Below, piece by piece: positions 51,524 through 60,564 of a stretch of 64,000 nucleotides of DNA; within the stretch, counting starts at the first letter, position 1; every line of letters starts with the position of its first letter. The position numbers were made by a program, and so were the translations under genes. This stretch comes from Bacillota bacterium. Lineage in GTDB: Bacteria > Bacillota > Bacilli > Paenibacillales > Paenibacillaceae. The notes beneath the pieces are model-generated. The model did not search any database, had not been told where the DNA came from, and saw only the letters and a list, made by a program, of their open reading frames with translations. Location: NCBI GenBank assembly GCA_023391635.1, contig JAEWAQ010000049.1, positions 1 to 64,000 of the forward strand, given 5' to 3'.

Positions 51524-51668
51524 TCGATCGCTCCTCCATCTTGTAGAATCGCAGGAAGAGATACACACCGATAGCGATGACGACGATACCGGTCCAGAAG
51601 AACCACACTTGAACGCCGAAGCGATCGACGACGGGGCCGGCTGCCGCCAGCCCCTGAATAGCCATCAT
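51438..51668 (-). pseudogene. C-terminal remnant of an MFS transporter
   Basis: The frame reads MMAIQGLAAAGPVVDRFGVQ and VWFFWTGIVVIAIGVYLFLR, the last two membrane segments of an MFS transporter, followed by a hydrophilic tail. There is no RBS. The frame continues upstream without a shift into the DUF4157 gene, ending at its TAG stop. The DUF4157 gene thus appears to have replaced the MFS N-terminal part. The tail runs into the MalT-like gene start. Confidence 0.6.
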
Positions 51669-51677
51669 TATTACTGT

Positions 51678-52538
51678 CTAAAGCTTCTTGCCATACTGCT
51701 GGTAGGAAACCGTGATCTTGCTGTCCTCGACTGTCTTCGGTACGATGCCGTTCTTCTTTAACATTTTCTTCACTTGATCATCGTAGTTCACTTTGCCCTT
51801 CGGATGCGATTTGGTTGTCGTAATGTAAGTGTCGCCGGGACATGTGAATTCGTGGCTGCCGGTATTGTCCGTGTATGTGCCGGTAACGTCCTTGACGTAA
51901 ATTTCCGTCTGCTGACGCTGAATGACCTTCTTCTGAAGCGTCTTGTCCCCCGCGCTCTCCGCTTTCATTTGAAGTGTCCGTGCGTCCGCAGGAGCGGCTT
52001 TCATCTGGAGCGCCTTCGTACCCATCCGATCCGCTTCCGCTTCGAGCGCAGCATCGTCGTTGATCGCCGCATTCTTTTCCATCGTGGTCGGTTGGACGCG
52101 CCCCTGCATCTGCTGTACCACATGCCAGCCCTCGTGCGGCAGATGTTTTTCCTGACCCGGCCCGACATGGATGTCCTTGCCCTGGGCATATGCGAGCGCA
52201 TCCAATTGCGCGGGCTTGTCCGAATTATAATGAACGTTCACATCCGACAAATCCATGCCCGAGAGCTGCTCCAGCCCCGACTTCAGGTTGTCGGGCATGC
52301 CTGTGCGGTTCTCCCGGCTCGCATTCGGTGTTTCCGACAAACCGGATTGGCGCTGCACAGTCGTCTGAGTGCTTAAAAGCTGCATGACCGCCTGGTTGCC
52401 CATCGTCTGCTGCAATTGCGTGATGGAGCGGGATTCGGCAGATAACCCATCCTTCTTGGACTTTCCTTGTTCAAACTCGAGATCGCGTTTGAGCTGAACA
52501 TTTCGTTTCACGTCCTGACTGGCGTATGTATACATCAT
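51678..52538 (-). CDS. DUF4157 domain protein, HExxH metallopeptidase-like
   Basis: A 286-residue protein. An N-terminal Gln-rich segment (QLQQTMGNQAVMQLL) is followed by the DUF4157 core, HVGPGQEKHLPHEGWHVVQQ, with the HEGWH zinc motif at 135-139. After it come QMKA-type repeats and a C-terminal tail of about 60 residues rich in Lys, Asp and Thr. DUF4157 proteins are found among effectors of extracellular contractile injection systems and other toxins. No signal peptide or injection-system gene is present here. The start ATG-ATG at 52538/52535 follows GAGGTG. Confidence 0.75.
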   Translation of the reverse strand: MMYTYASQDVKRNVQLKRDLEFEQGKSKKDGLSAESRSITQLQQTMGNQAVMQLLSTQTTVQRQSGLSETPNASRENRTGMPDNLKSGLEQLSGMDLSDVNVHYNSDKPAQLDALAYAQGKDIHVGPGQEKHLPHEGWHVVQQMQGRVQPTTMEKNAAINDDAALEAEADRMGTKALQMKAAPADARTLQMKAESAGDKTLQKKVIQRQQTEIYVKDVTGTYTDNTGSHEFTCPGDTYITTTKSHPKGKVNYDDQVKKMLKKNGIVPKTVEDSKITVSYQQYGKKL

Positions 52539-52728
52539 GCACCTCGTTTCAAGTAGTGAATTCGCATTTTCTATCATTAATTCTCCATGATTCACCAACT
52601 ATCCTCCCGATCCCCAATTTATCTTTCTCATGCGGAAGATGCTCTCGGGGCATCCGTCGTGAACGTGGCTCATTTACTATGTTACAATGATGGAAAAATG
52701 GTACAAAGCGGAGAGTTGGAATAAAGCG

Positions 52729-53841
52729 ATGATCTCTGAAATCGGAATGCGACGATTGTGCAATCAGCGAGTGGCGGGCGAACGGTTCGCAAATCCCGGC
52801 GATGTCGTGCGTCATCTAGGCGCCGTGCAGGCACAGGATTATCATCAAGCGCTGTGGGCGATCGCCTCGCGCATGGAGCAGGGCGCAGCTGTCGCGGATA
52901 TCGAGCGAAGTATCACGAATGGTGACATCGTACTGACGTGGTCGATGCGAGGAACGATTCATGCGGTGCCGCCGGAAAACGCGCGGTGGATGCTGGCCGC
53001 CCTGGCACCGCGTCTGCTTGCGGGGGATAAGCGCAGGCTGGAGCAGCTGGAGCTGACTCCGGACATTCTGGATCGGAGCAAAGAGCTCGTCCTCCGCGCG
53101 CTCGAAGAACGCAAGCTCGTCACACGCCCGGACCTCATGCAACTGCTCGAGGATGCGGGGATCCGCACGGACGGTCAGCGGGGCTATCATCTGCTGTGGC
53201 GATTGGCGCAAGAAGGCTTGATCTGCCTCGGGCCGCGGGAAGGCAAGCAGCAGACGTTCGCGCTGCTGGACGATTGGATACCGCGTGCGCGGAACGTGCC
53301 GCGGGAAGAAGCGATTGCGATGCTTGCCGAACGGTACTTTGCCGGTCACGGACCGGCGACGGCGCAGGACTTCGCGTGGTGGGCGGGCTTGACGCTTACG
53401 GATGCCCGCCGTTCGGTCGAACTCGTCCGCGATCGGCTTGAATCGGCGACTATCGGCGATCAAGCGTATTGGAGCGCGCCTTCGGCAGCCGGCACCACGG
53501 ATAAGAAGAACGCATATACCGAGCCGTCTGTCTATCTGCTGGCCGGCTTCGACGAATATTTACTCGGTTACAAGGACCGTTCCGCCGTAATGCGGGAAGA
53601 GCATGCCCGCTTCGTCACCCCCGGCAACAACGGCGTTTTCATGCAGATGATCGTCATAGACGGTCGAGTGGCCGGCATATGGAAACGCACAATCAAGTCC
53701 AAAGGCGTGAACATCGTTCTGCATCCGTTCGTGAAGCAGGATGACCGAGCGGATGAGCTGCGGGCTGCCGCTATGAGCTATGGCCGATTCCTCGGGCTGC
53801 CCCTATTGTCGGTGGATATGCAGGTTCTGGAGATGCAATGA
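52729..53841 (+). CDS. Winged-helix DNA-binding domain protein (YcaQ/HTH_42-like)
   Basis: A 370-residue protein of the winged-helix family that includes the DNA glycosylase YcaQ/AlkX. GDVVRHLGAVQAQDYHQALWA and LTWSMRGTIHAVPPENARWM are typical of the family, and the C-terminal PSVYLLAGFDEYLLGYKDRS resembles the catalytic-domain region. A DNA-repair role is possible but the catalytic residues were not verified. The start is uncertain: ATGs at 52687, 52729 and 52747 are all possible. Its tail overlaps the SH3-SpoIIP gene by 71 bp on the other strand. Confidence 0.82.
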   Translation: MISEIGMRRLCNQRVAGERFANPGDVVRHLGAVQAQDYHQALWAIASRMEQGAAVADIERSITNGDIVLTWSMRGTIHAVPPENARWMLAALAPRLLAGDKRRLEQLELTPDILDRSKELVLRALEERKLVTRPDLMQLLEDAGIRTDGQRGYHLLWRLAQEGLICLGPREGKQQTFALLDDWIPRARNVPREEAIAMLAERYFAGHGPATAQDFAWWAGLTLTDARRSVELVRDRLESATIGDQAYWSAPSAAGTTDKKNAYTEPSVYLLAGFDEYLLGYKDRSAVMREEHARFVTPGNNGVFMQMIVIDGRVAGIWKRTIKSKGVNIVLHPFVKQDDRADELRAAAMSYGRFLGLPLLSVDMQVLEMQ

Positions 53842-55108
53842 GGCTGGCTGCTCGTCCGCGATTCGCCGTCAAGCTTTCCTCTGCATGAGGTGCTTGATCT
53901 TCCAGATAACTCGCGAAAGCGTCCGCAAGCGCTTCAGCCGTGCGCAAGCTTTCCTGCAGCGTGTTGTTCACGCTCCCGATCTCGACGAGCAGGCTGCCGG
54001 GGGAGATCGATTGGTTGTATTCCCCGTTCCCTTGATGCTCGCTCTTGGTCAGAATCCCGCGCGACAATCCCGGATATCTGTCATTCAGCAGTTTATTCAG
54101 CGCTTCGGCGAACGCTTTGTTCTCTTCGTACCGTTCATGAGCGGTGCCGATGACGAATAGGATCCGCGCATAAGCCGTGCCGTCGATCGTGACGGTCGTC
54201 TTCTCGCGCGCGATGTTGGCATCTCGGTGAAGGTCGAAGAAATAGCGAATGGACGGGTAGGCTTCGCGCGCCTTGTCGACGGAACGGCGGGATACCGCAT
54301 AAGACTGGCCGTAGTCCAGTTTTTCCCGCTTCAGCGTTTCCGAGAAGTCCTCTTCGCCAGTCAATGCCGGTATGCCTTGATCCTGCAACAGCTGCGCGAA
54401 TCGATCGCCGACGAGCGTAATGTTCACCTCATCATCGGAGGGGGACGATCCTTTCTTCTCCAGCATGACATGATTCCACGATTCCCGGTTGTGCGAATGA
54501 TAGATAAATACCGTTGGCGTTGCAGACTTATCGGATTTCGCGGGAGACGTCAACGCGGCATTGCGGCTCAGGAAATCCGTCTCCACGACCCAACTGGCAA
54601 TATAGGCCTTGCTCTTGTTCGGAAGCGTGACCTTATACCATTCGCCCTCCGTGCCGGAGATCGGGTACGTTGTGCCGGGTTTCGCCTTGCCTATAATGGA
54701 ATAGTCGGTCCCGGGTCCGCTTCGCAAATTCGTCACGTCGATGATCTTGACCGTGGTCGCCTGCTTCAATTGCGCATCTGCGGCTGCCTTCTTCTCCGTG
54801 GCTTTGGCCGACTCGCTATCCTCATATTTGATGTATTGCCCGAACACCCAGCCTGAAGCATCGTCCGCAAGTCGAATTTTTGTCCATTCGGTCTGCTTGT
54901 CCAACACTGCATACTTCTGGGATTTACCGATCTTGCTCACGATCTTGGCCGTCAAACTCGGTGCAGCGCGAACGTTCAACACGTCAACCGTGCTTCTCGC
55001 GTATTCCGTAGGCGCAGCCTGACTGGAGGCATCGGCCGCGGCAAAGCTGCCGAACAGGAGCGCAACGCAGACGATCGCGCTTGCCATGGTCTTCCGTATC
55101 ACTATCAC
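53771..55108 (-). CDS. SH3-SpoIIP-type secreted cell-wall hydrolase
   Basis: A 445-residue secreted protein. The signal peptide (to about 40) is followed by two SH3b domains (VDVLNVRAAPSLTAKIVSKI near 50, VTNLRSGPGTDYSIIG near 135) and a SpoIIP-type amidase domain (FIYHSHNRESW, then IRYFFDLHRDA and LLVEIGSVNNTLQESLRTAE), with His and Glu metal-binding positions kept. It hydrolyses peptidoglycan, probably in sporulation or cell separation. The start is uncertain between GTGs at 55108 and 55102 (GGGAG 4 or 10 nt upstream). The longest frame begins at 55141. Confidence 0.85.
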   Translation of the reverse strand: MIVIRKTMASAIVCVALLFGSFAAADASSQAAPTEYARSTVDVLNVRAAPSLTAKIVSKIGKSQKYAVLDKQTEWTKIRLADDASGWVFGQYIKYEDSESAKATEKKAAADAQLKQATTVKIIDVTNLRSGPGTDYSIIGKAKPGTTYPISGTEGEWYKVTLPNKSKAYIASWVVETDFLSRNAALTSPAKSDKSATPTVFIYHSHNRESWNHVMLEKKGSSPSDDEVNITLVGDRFAQLLQDQGIPALTGEEDFSETLKREKLDYGQSYAVSRRSVDKAREAYPSIRYFFDLHRDANIAREKTTVTIDGTAYARILFVIGTAHERYEENKAFAEALNKLLNDRYPGLSRGILTKSEHQGNGEYNQSISPGSLLVEIGSVNNTLQESLRTAEALADAFASYLEDQAPHAEESLTANRGRAASLIASPEPAYPPTIGAARGIGHSS

Positions 55109-55254
55109 GCCACTCCCTATGTCGAGGATCGTCTCTATCATTCCATTTCGACATAGATTGGCAGAATCCTCTAGCGTTCGTTGCCGGCCGTTAGGCGTTC
55201 AGCCCAGTTCCCATGCTTCCAAAAACTTCAACGTCACCGGGCCGTTTCGCGAGG

Positions 55255-56172
55255 CTAGTCGATGGTAAGTACGATCTTGCCGCGGCCGTGCCTCGTTTCG
55301 ATGGCCCTGTGCGCATCGTCTGCTCGTTCCAGCGGGAAGGTCTGCCGGATTTGAATGCGAAGCTTTCCCTTTGAATGCAAATCAACCAATTCCGCAAGGC
55401 GGGCTGCCGAGCGTTCGCCGCGGACGACTTGAAGGCCGAGTTCCTCAATGAGGTCGTGGGCATAGAACGTGCAGATGCGTTTTCTGTCCTCCACCAGCTC
55501 TACCGCAGCTCGAAGCCCTTCTCCTCCGGCGGTATCAAATGCGGCGTCGACGCCGCCCGGAGCGATCGCCTGTATCCGCTCGACCAGACCTTCCTCATAC
55601 GTAATCGGAATAGCGCCCAACGAGCGAACATAGTCGTGGTTACGTTCGCTGGCCGTGCCGATGACGGTACTGGCCCCCCATTCCTTAGCCAGTTGTACGG
55701 CAAACGCTCCCAGAGATCCGGCAGCGCCGTTGATCAGTACAGTTTCTCCAGGGCCAACACCGATAGCTTTCAATGCGATATAAGCGCCCTGGCCATTGCC
55801 GGTAAGCCCGCCTGCCTCTTCCCAGGACATCGTTTGGGGTTTACTCACGATTTGGTCGGTGCCGACGACCACATATTCGGCGTAGCAATTCAATAGGGCG
55901 AAACCGAGCACTTCACTGCCCACGGAGAAGCCGGTTACACCGTCCCCTACCTGATCTATAATTCCTGCGAATTCATTGCCTGGAATTTGCGGAAGATTCA
56001 CCGCCGGCCCATACGACGGCGTCCATCCGCTGCGCACTGAGCAGTCGTAATGCTGTACCCCGGCTGTTTTCACCCGGACCCTGACTTGCCCCGGACCGGC
56101 CTGCGGATCGGGAAATGACATGACCTCCATGACCTCGGGTCCTCCGGCCGAACGAAATGCTGCTGCTTTCAT
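55255..56172 (-). CDS. NADP-dependent quinone-oxidoreductase-type protein
   Basis: A 305-residue medium-chain dehydrogenase: GNEFAGIIDQVGDGVTGFSV, the cofactor loop LINGAAGSLGAFAVQLAKEW and FDTAGGEGLRAAVEL. There are no zinc ligands. It follows the FMN-reductase gene by 37 nt in the same direction and both are divergent from a LysR regulator; a small redox operon controlled by that regulator is likely. Confidence 0.88.
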   Translation of the reverse strand: MKAAAFRSAGGPEVMEVMSFPDPQAGPGQVRVRVKTAGVQHYDCSVRSGWTPSYGPAVNLPQIPGNEFAGIIDQVGDGVTGFSVGSEVLGFALLNCYAEYVVVGTDQIVSKPQTMSWEEAGGLTGNGQGAYIALKAIGVGPGETVLINGAAGSLGAFAVQLAKEWGASTVIGTASERNHDYVRSLGAIPITYEEGLVERIQAIAPGGVDAAFDTAGGEGLRAAVELVEDRKRICTFYAHDLIEELGLQVVRGERSAARLAELVDLHSKGKLRIQIRQTFPLERADDAHRAIETRHGRGKIVLTID

Positions 56173-56209
56173 TGTGCAATTCTCCCCTCTTACCCCTATT
56201 TTGAAGCGT

Positions 56210-56752
56210 TTATCGTAAAGTTTTTAATGCGCCGCTCCATGCGATAAGTTCATCTAACATTGCGTTTACTTTCTTAATGTGCCGTTCGGCAGGCATTAAT
56301 GTTTTGTAGTTTTCAAAATCCGTAAACATCGACAATGTTGGATGTGCGCGAACGTCTGCTACGAGCAATTCCCCTAAGATTCCGCGTAAATGTTCGGCTG
56401 CGCGGGCCCCGCCCGTTGAACCGTAGCTAACGATGCCGGCGGCCTTATTTCCCCATTCGTCCCGCGCTGAATCCAGTGCATTTTTTAATGCTCCCGTAAT
56501 GCTATGATTGTATTCTGGGACAATAAACACGAACCCGTCCAAGCTGGAAAGCTTTTCTGGCCAAGCGATTAATCCAGGCTCATTCCCTGTGCCTTCTCCA
56601 ACAAAAGGCAATTGAAAGCTTGCGATATCTACGATTTCATAATTCGCATCTCCGCGCCCATCGGCAATTTCTTTAACCCAATTTCCTACTTGCGGACTTA
56701 CCCGTCCTTGACGTGTGCTTCCTAAAATGATACCGATGTTTAATTGTTTCAT
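56210..56752 (-). CDS. NADPH-dependent FMN reductase
   Basis: A 180-residue flavodoxin-fold enzyme: the FMN phosphate-loop GSTRQGRVSPQVG near 11, then FIVPEYNHSITGALKNALD. It reduces FMN, quinones or azo compounds with NADPH. The ATG at 56752 has GGAGG 7 nt upstream, better than the ATG 6 codons before. The gene is noticeably more AT-rich than its neighbours. Confidence 0.92.
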   Translation of the reverse strand: MKQLNIGIILGSTRQGRVSPQVGNWVKEIADGRGDANYEIVDIASFQLPFVGEGTGNEPGLIAWPEKLSSLDGFVFIVPEYNHSITGALKNALDSARDEWGNKAAGIVSYGSTGGARAAEHLRGILGELLVADVRAHPTLSMFTDFENYKTLMPAERHIKKVNAMLDELIAWSGALKTLR

Positions 56753-56882
56753 TTTAATTCCTCCTTCCATCCATGTTGGCTCGCCTGTGCTGTATTTTTT
56801 GCAACAGGGTCTTGTTTTCTGTACATTTATTATTTTACAATCACCTTTAGATAAACAAAAATATATCTTTTAACATAAGGGT

Positions 56883-56900
56883 CATATACTCAGGTATATG
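56883..56900. promoter_or_regulatory. Palindrome in front of the LysR gene
   Basis: CATATAC and GTATATG arms (7 bp) with a TCAG centre, next to the GGGGAGG ribosome-binding site of the LysR gene. It lies in the divergent gap and could be an autoregulatory site. Confidence 0.45.
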
Positions 56901-56916
56901 GGGAGGCAAGAAGCGT

Positions 56917-57801
56917 ATGGAGTTGCTGCAGTTGCGGTATTTTCGAACGGTAGCCCGGTTAGAGCACATGACGAAGGCGGCTCAGGAACTATGTATCGCA
57001 CAGCCTGCATTGAGCAAGACGATTTCAAGGCTGGAGGAAGATGTAGGGGTTCCGTTGTTCGACCGGTACGGAGGGCGGATTCGCCTAAATGCGTTCGGCA
57101 AGACGTTTCTGCACAAAGTCGAGAAAGCGCTCGCCCTGTTGGATGAAGGAAAGAAAGAAGTGTCCGAGCTGGCGGGACTCGAGCAAGGGAGCATTCACCT
57201 CGCGACATCGACGCTGGATCGGTTATCGGATGCGCTGGGCGAATTTCTTGCGCTGTATCCGGAAGTCAACTTTCGGATTACGCAGGCTTCGATGGAAGAG
57301 ATCACGCATTTAGTGGAGGGTGGTGAGGTCGACCTGATCTTTACGCCGCTGCCGATCGATCGGCCCGACATTTGCGCGGTGTCCGTCCATAAGGAAGATG
57401 TTTATTTGGCTGTTCCCCAAGGACACCGTTTTGCCGGGAGAACAAGCATTCGCTTGAGCGAGCTGGCGGAGGACCCGTTTATCGGGTACAAAGAGGGGTT
57501 TCCTTTTCAGCAAATGAACGATTTGTTACTTCAAGAAGCCGGGATAGCGCCTAACTTCGTTTGCCGGGTCGACGAGCCTGCCGCCATTGCAAGTCTTGTC
57601 CAGGCAGGGCTGGGTGTTGCACTTGTTGGAAATTGCGGCGGCCCGGACTCCCGGATGAACTTGCTGCCTATTGAGTTCCCCGTTTGTCAACGTAATTTTC
57701 AAATTGTGTGGTACGAGAAGCGGTACTTGTCCCTCGCCGCGCGCAAGTTCCGCGACTTTCTCGTCGGGTACTTTGCCAAATCGGCGGAGCTGGATACTTA
57801 A
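56917..57801 (+). CDS. LysR-family transcriptional regulator
   Basis: A 294-residue LysR regulator: the N-terminal HTH (MTKAAQELCIAQPALSKTIS, then LEEDVGVPLFDR) and a C-terminal inducer-binding domain with ASMEEITHLVEGGEVDLIFT. It is divergent from the FMN reductase and quinone oxidoreductase genes and probably activates them under redox or aromatic stress. GGGGAGG lies 10 nt before the ATG. Confidence 0.93.
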   Translation: MELLQLRYFRTVARLEHMTKAAQELCIAQPALSKTISRLEEDVGVPLFDRYGGRIRLNAFGKTFLHKVEKALALLDEGKKEVSELAGLEQGSIHLATSTLDRLSDALGEFLALYPEVNFRITQASMEEITHLVEGGEVDLIFTPLPIDRPDICAVSVHKEDVYLAVPQGHRFAGRTSIRLSELAEDPFIGYKEGFPFQQMNDLLLQEAGIAPNFVCRVDEPAAIASLVQAGLGVALVGNCGGPDSRMNLLPIEFPVCQRNFQIVWYEKRYLSLAARKFRDFLVGYFAKSAELDT

Positions 57802-57868
57802 CCATGCATGCCGAGCAAATCACGCATACCCTGAAATTATATTCAGGGAAGGCGGGACCGGAAGCCAA

Positions 57869-58510
57869 ATGAGAACCTATGTCGCGCTCGGAGACTCCAT
57901 TACCGCAGGTGTGGGGGCATGTTCAAAGGCAACGGCATACCCTTCTGTCGTCTCAAAGCTATTATGCGAACAATCCTCGAAAACGGCAGTGGACACATTC
58001 GCGCATACTGGCTGGACAAGTACCGATTTACGGCGCGCCTTATCGGTACATGACTATATCCCCGTTCGCAGATCTACCGTCACGAGCATCTGGATTGGCG
58101 GCGATAATTTGGTTGCGGCGGGGCTGCTTGCCCTGCGAGGAGCGGGGCTCAAGGCCTTCCCGAAGTCATTGTCACAGTACGAAAATGATTTAACCGCGAT
58201 CCTTAAAACCATTCGTCGAATCAGCAACACATCGATTGTGTTGTGCACGCAATATAATCCTTTTCCCAACACCCCTGCAGTCGCACCGGTCATTCAATCC
58301 TTGAATGGGATTACACGACGAGCCGCCTCCCAGTACCGCACAGAGATGGCGCCGATCGATCAATGGTTCGAAGGCAAACAAGCCGCACTCCTGGCGGGTT
58401 ACCGAACCGGACGTTTGGAGGACGGCACAGCGGGTTCGTTTCCCATTCACCCTAACGATAAAGGACACCTGCTGATTGCCCGCGGCTTGCTTCCACTGAT
58501 CATAAGTTAA
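57869..58510 (+). CDS. SGNH/GDSL-family hydrolase
   Basis: A 213-residue esterase-like protein: ALGDSITAG with the catalytic Ser near residue 10, the variant IGGDN where GxND is usual, and the HPNDKGH with the catalytic Asp/His near the end. No signal peptide. The ATG at 57869 has GGAAG about 9 nt upstream; the longer frame overlaps the LysR gene and is not coding. Substrate unknown. Confidence 0.85.
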   Translation: MRTYVALGDSITAGVGACSKATAYPSVVSKLLCEQSSKTAVDTFAHTGWTSTDLRRALSVHDYIPVRRSTVTSIWIGGDNLVAAGLLALRGAGLKAFPKSLSQYENDLTAILKTIRRISNTSIVLCTQYNPFPNTPAVAPVIQSLNGITRRAASQYRTEMAPIDQWFEGKQAALLAGYRTGRLEDGTAGSFPIHPNDKGHLLIARGLLPLIIS

Positions 58511-58518
58511 TATTTTCT

Positions 58519-60381
58519 TCATTCAAACTTCCTTCGATAATTCGTTAAAGCAAGTAGAGGGAATATATACCGGTAGCTATGATAATGGATATAGAACGCT
58601 CCTCCCATACCTTGGCCTTTTGGATAGTCGGTGGTCCAATCCTCTTTCTCAAAGGAATCCAGCAAATAGGTGATTCCTTTCCGGATGGCTTCAGTCGGCC
58701 GGTCAGCAATCGTGATCAATGCATCCAGCGCCCAAGCCGTGTCCGTCAGCGTGCTCGTCTTTAACGGAACGTAGGTCATTTGAATGTCGCTTTGGCACGA
58801 TTCGCCCCATCCGCCGTCCGGATTCTGAATGCTCAACAGCCATGCCGCCGCTTTTTGAATGCTAGGGTGACTATTCGGTATGCCCACTGCCTTCAAGCCT
58901 GTGGTCGCCCCCCATGTGCCGTAAATATAACAAATCCCCCACCGTCCGTACCACGATCCGTCAGCCCGCTGATTTTGGAATAGCCACTGCACCGCATGTT
59001 GGACGGCCGAATGGCTGTCGGGAAGATTCGTATAGTTCCCTAGAAACTCAAGCGTTCTCCCGGTCAAATCCGCACAAGAGGGATCTATCAGCAAAAACTG
59101 GCCCTTCTCAAGCGGAAGGAATTGCAAAAGTTTAGAATCGGTATTTTTCTCAAAAGCGGGCCAGCCGCCATTATCGTTCTGCATCGACAGCAGCCAACTG
59201 ACGCCCCTTCCCCAGGCAGTTGGTTGGTGCGACGCCATTCTGGTTATGGACCTTAACGCGGCCGTTGTATCGTCCACGTCCGGATTCATGGTATTCACAT
59301 CCGAAAAACCCCAGCCGCCAGGCGGTACGCCCGGATTGTGCACAGCCCAGTCGCCATAGCGCTCATGCTGTCGACTCAGCAAATACTGATTCGCCTTCGT
59401 CACCATAGGGTCATCGTGCGAAACGCCCGCCGCCTGGAGCGTATTACTGATTAACGAGGTATTCCACACATTTGCCGTGGTGTATTGCATATGGGGAAGA
59501 CCCTTTACTTCGCATTTCATGGCCCGAAGTCCCTCGACGGCCTTGATAATAACCGGATCCGTTTTCTTATACCCTAAAGAGAGCAGGGCAAAAATCATCA
59601 GAAAGGTACAGCTAAAATAACTGTAAAAAGTTCCGTCCGGCTCCAAATGGTTCAGCATATATGTTTCGGCACGCTCCAGGGCTAAGCGACGCAGCTCGCT
59701 TTGGACGCCGAGCAATCGTTTGACTCCGTCCTGAATCAAGGAGAACAGCGATCGCCACTCCCTTGAGTGAACCCATTCGTCCTCTCCATCTCTCATCCCT
59801 TTCAAATCAGACAAGTTAGGCGCATAGGCGGATGGAATGGAAAACTTTCGTTCTGCCAGTATCATGATCGGAGTCAAATTGGCTCTCCCGTACACGGAAA
59901 AGGAATAGAAATTGATCGGAAAGTGGTAGGGGAGCAGAATCATTTCAATGGGGAGCGGGGTATGGGAGGGCCATTCGTATTGCCCGGTCAATGCGAGCAT
60001 GATTTTCGTAAAGGTACTCACTTCCGATAAACCGCCGTTCGCGAGAATAAATCGGTTAGCGGCTTGAAGACGCTCATCATCCTTGCGGTACAATCCGGAA
60101 AAAAGCAGAGCGTAATAAGCCTCTACGGTGGCCGTTACATTGCCCTCTCCTTCGTCATAGAAAAGCTTCCATGCGCCATTATCCTGCTGCCTGCTTATGA
60201 TCCTTCGGCAAAGCCCTTCGAATAAATCCCGATCATCAATTTCTAAAGTACGTAATAAAATAATCATATAAGCATCGGTAGAAATGCCAGTTTCAAATGG
60301 ATAAGCCCACGAGCCGTCGGGAGATTGGTCTTTTCGAAGCGTATCCAAGATCCACCTTCTCGCTTTATCTGTATCCATCAT
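58519..60381 (-). CDS. sqhC: Class II terpene cyclase, SqhC/sporulenol-synthase-like
   Basis: A 620-residue squalene-hopene-cyclase-type protein. The catalytic DxDD motif is MNPDVDDTTAAL, and QW-type repeats (QQDNGAW, QNDNGGWPAF, QRADGSWYGRWG, QNPDGGWGE) run along both domains. The length suits B. subtilis SqhC, which cyclises tetraprenyl-beta-curcumene to sporulenol in spores. The ATG at 60381 has AAGGAG 7 nt upstream. No curcumene-synthase gene is nearby. The call to SqhC rather than a hopene cyclase is by similarity from memory. Confidence 0.82.
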   Translation of the reverse strand: MMDTDKARRWILDTLRKDQSPDGSWAYPFETGISTDAYMIILLRTLEIDDRDLFEGLCRRIISRQQDNGAWKLFYDEGEGNVTATVEAYYALLFSGLYRKDDERLQAANRFILANGGLSEVSTFTKIMLALTGQYEWPSHTPLPIEMILLPYHFPINFYSFSVYGRANLTPIMILAERKFSIPSAYAPNLSDLKGMRDGEDEWVHSREWRSLFSLIQDGVKRLLGVQSELRRLALERAETYMLNHLEPDGTFYSYFSCTFLMIFALLSLGYKKTDPVIIKAVEGLRAMKCEVKGLPHMQYTTANVWNTSLISNTLQAAGVSHDDPMVTKANQYLLSRQHERYGDWAVHNPGVPPGGWGFSDVNTMNPDVDDTTAALRSITRMASHQPTAWGRGVSWLLSMQNDNGGWPAFEKNTDSKLLQFLPLEKGQFLLIDPSCADLTGRTLEFLGNYTNLPDSHSAVQHAVQWLFQNQRADGSWYGRWGICYIYGTWGATTGLKAVGIPNSHPSIQKAAAWLLSIQNPDGGWGESCQSDIQMTYVPLKTSTLTDTAWALDALITIADRPTEAIRKGITYLLDSFEKEDWTTDYPKGQGMGGAFYIHYHSYRYIFPLLALTNYRRKFE

Positions 60382-60564
60382 CCCGGCACTCCTTCCTCCC
60401 ACGAAAGCATCTATAGGCTATACATATTCGGCGCTTCTAAAGAGGATTCATAAGGGAGGGAAGAGGCTATTCTTTTCATCCGAAACCGCCATCAAACACC
60501 GCTTGAGTCGATTCGCGAACAATTAAGGAAACGAAATAAACACACTCCTGCCGCTTCGAATGAG

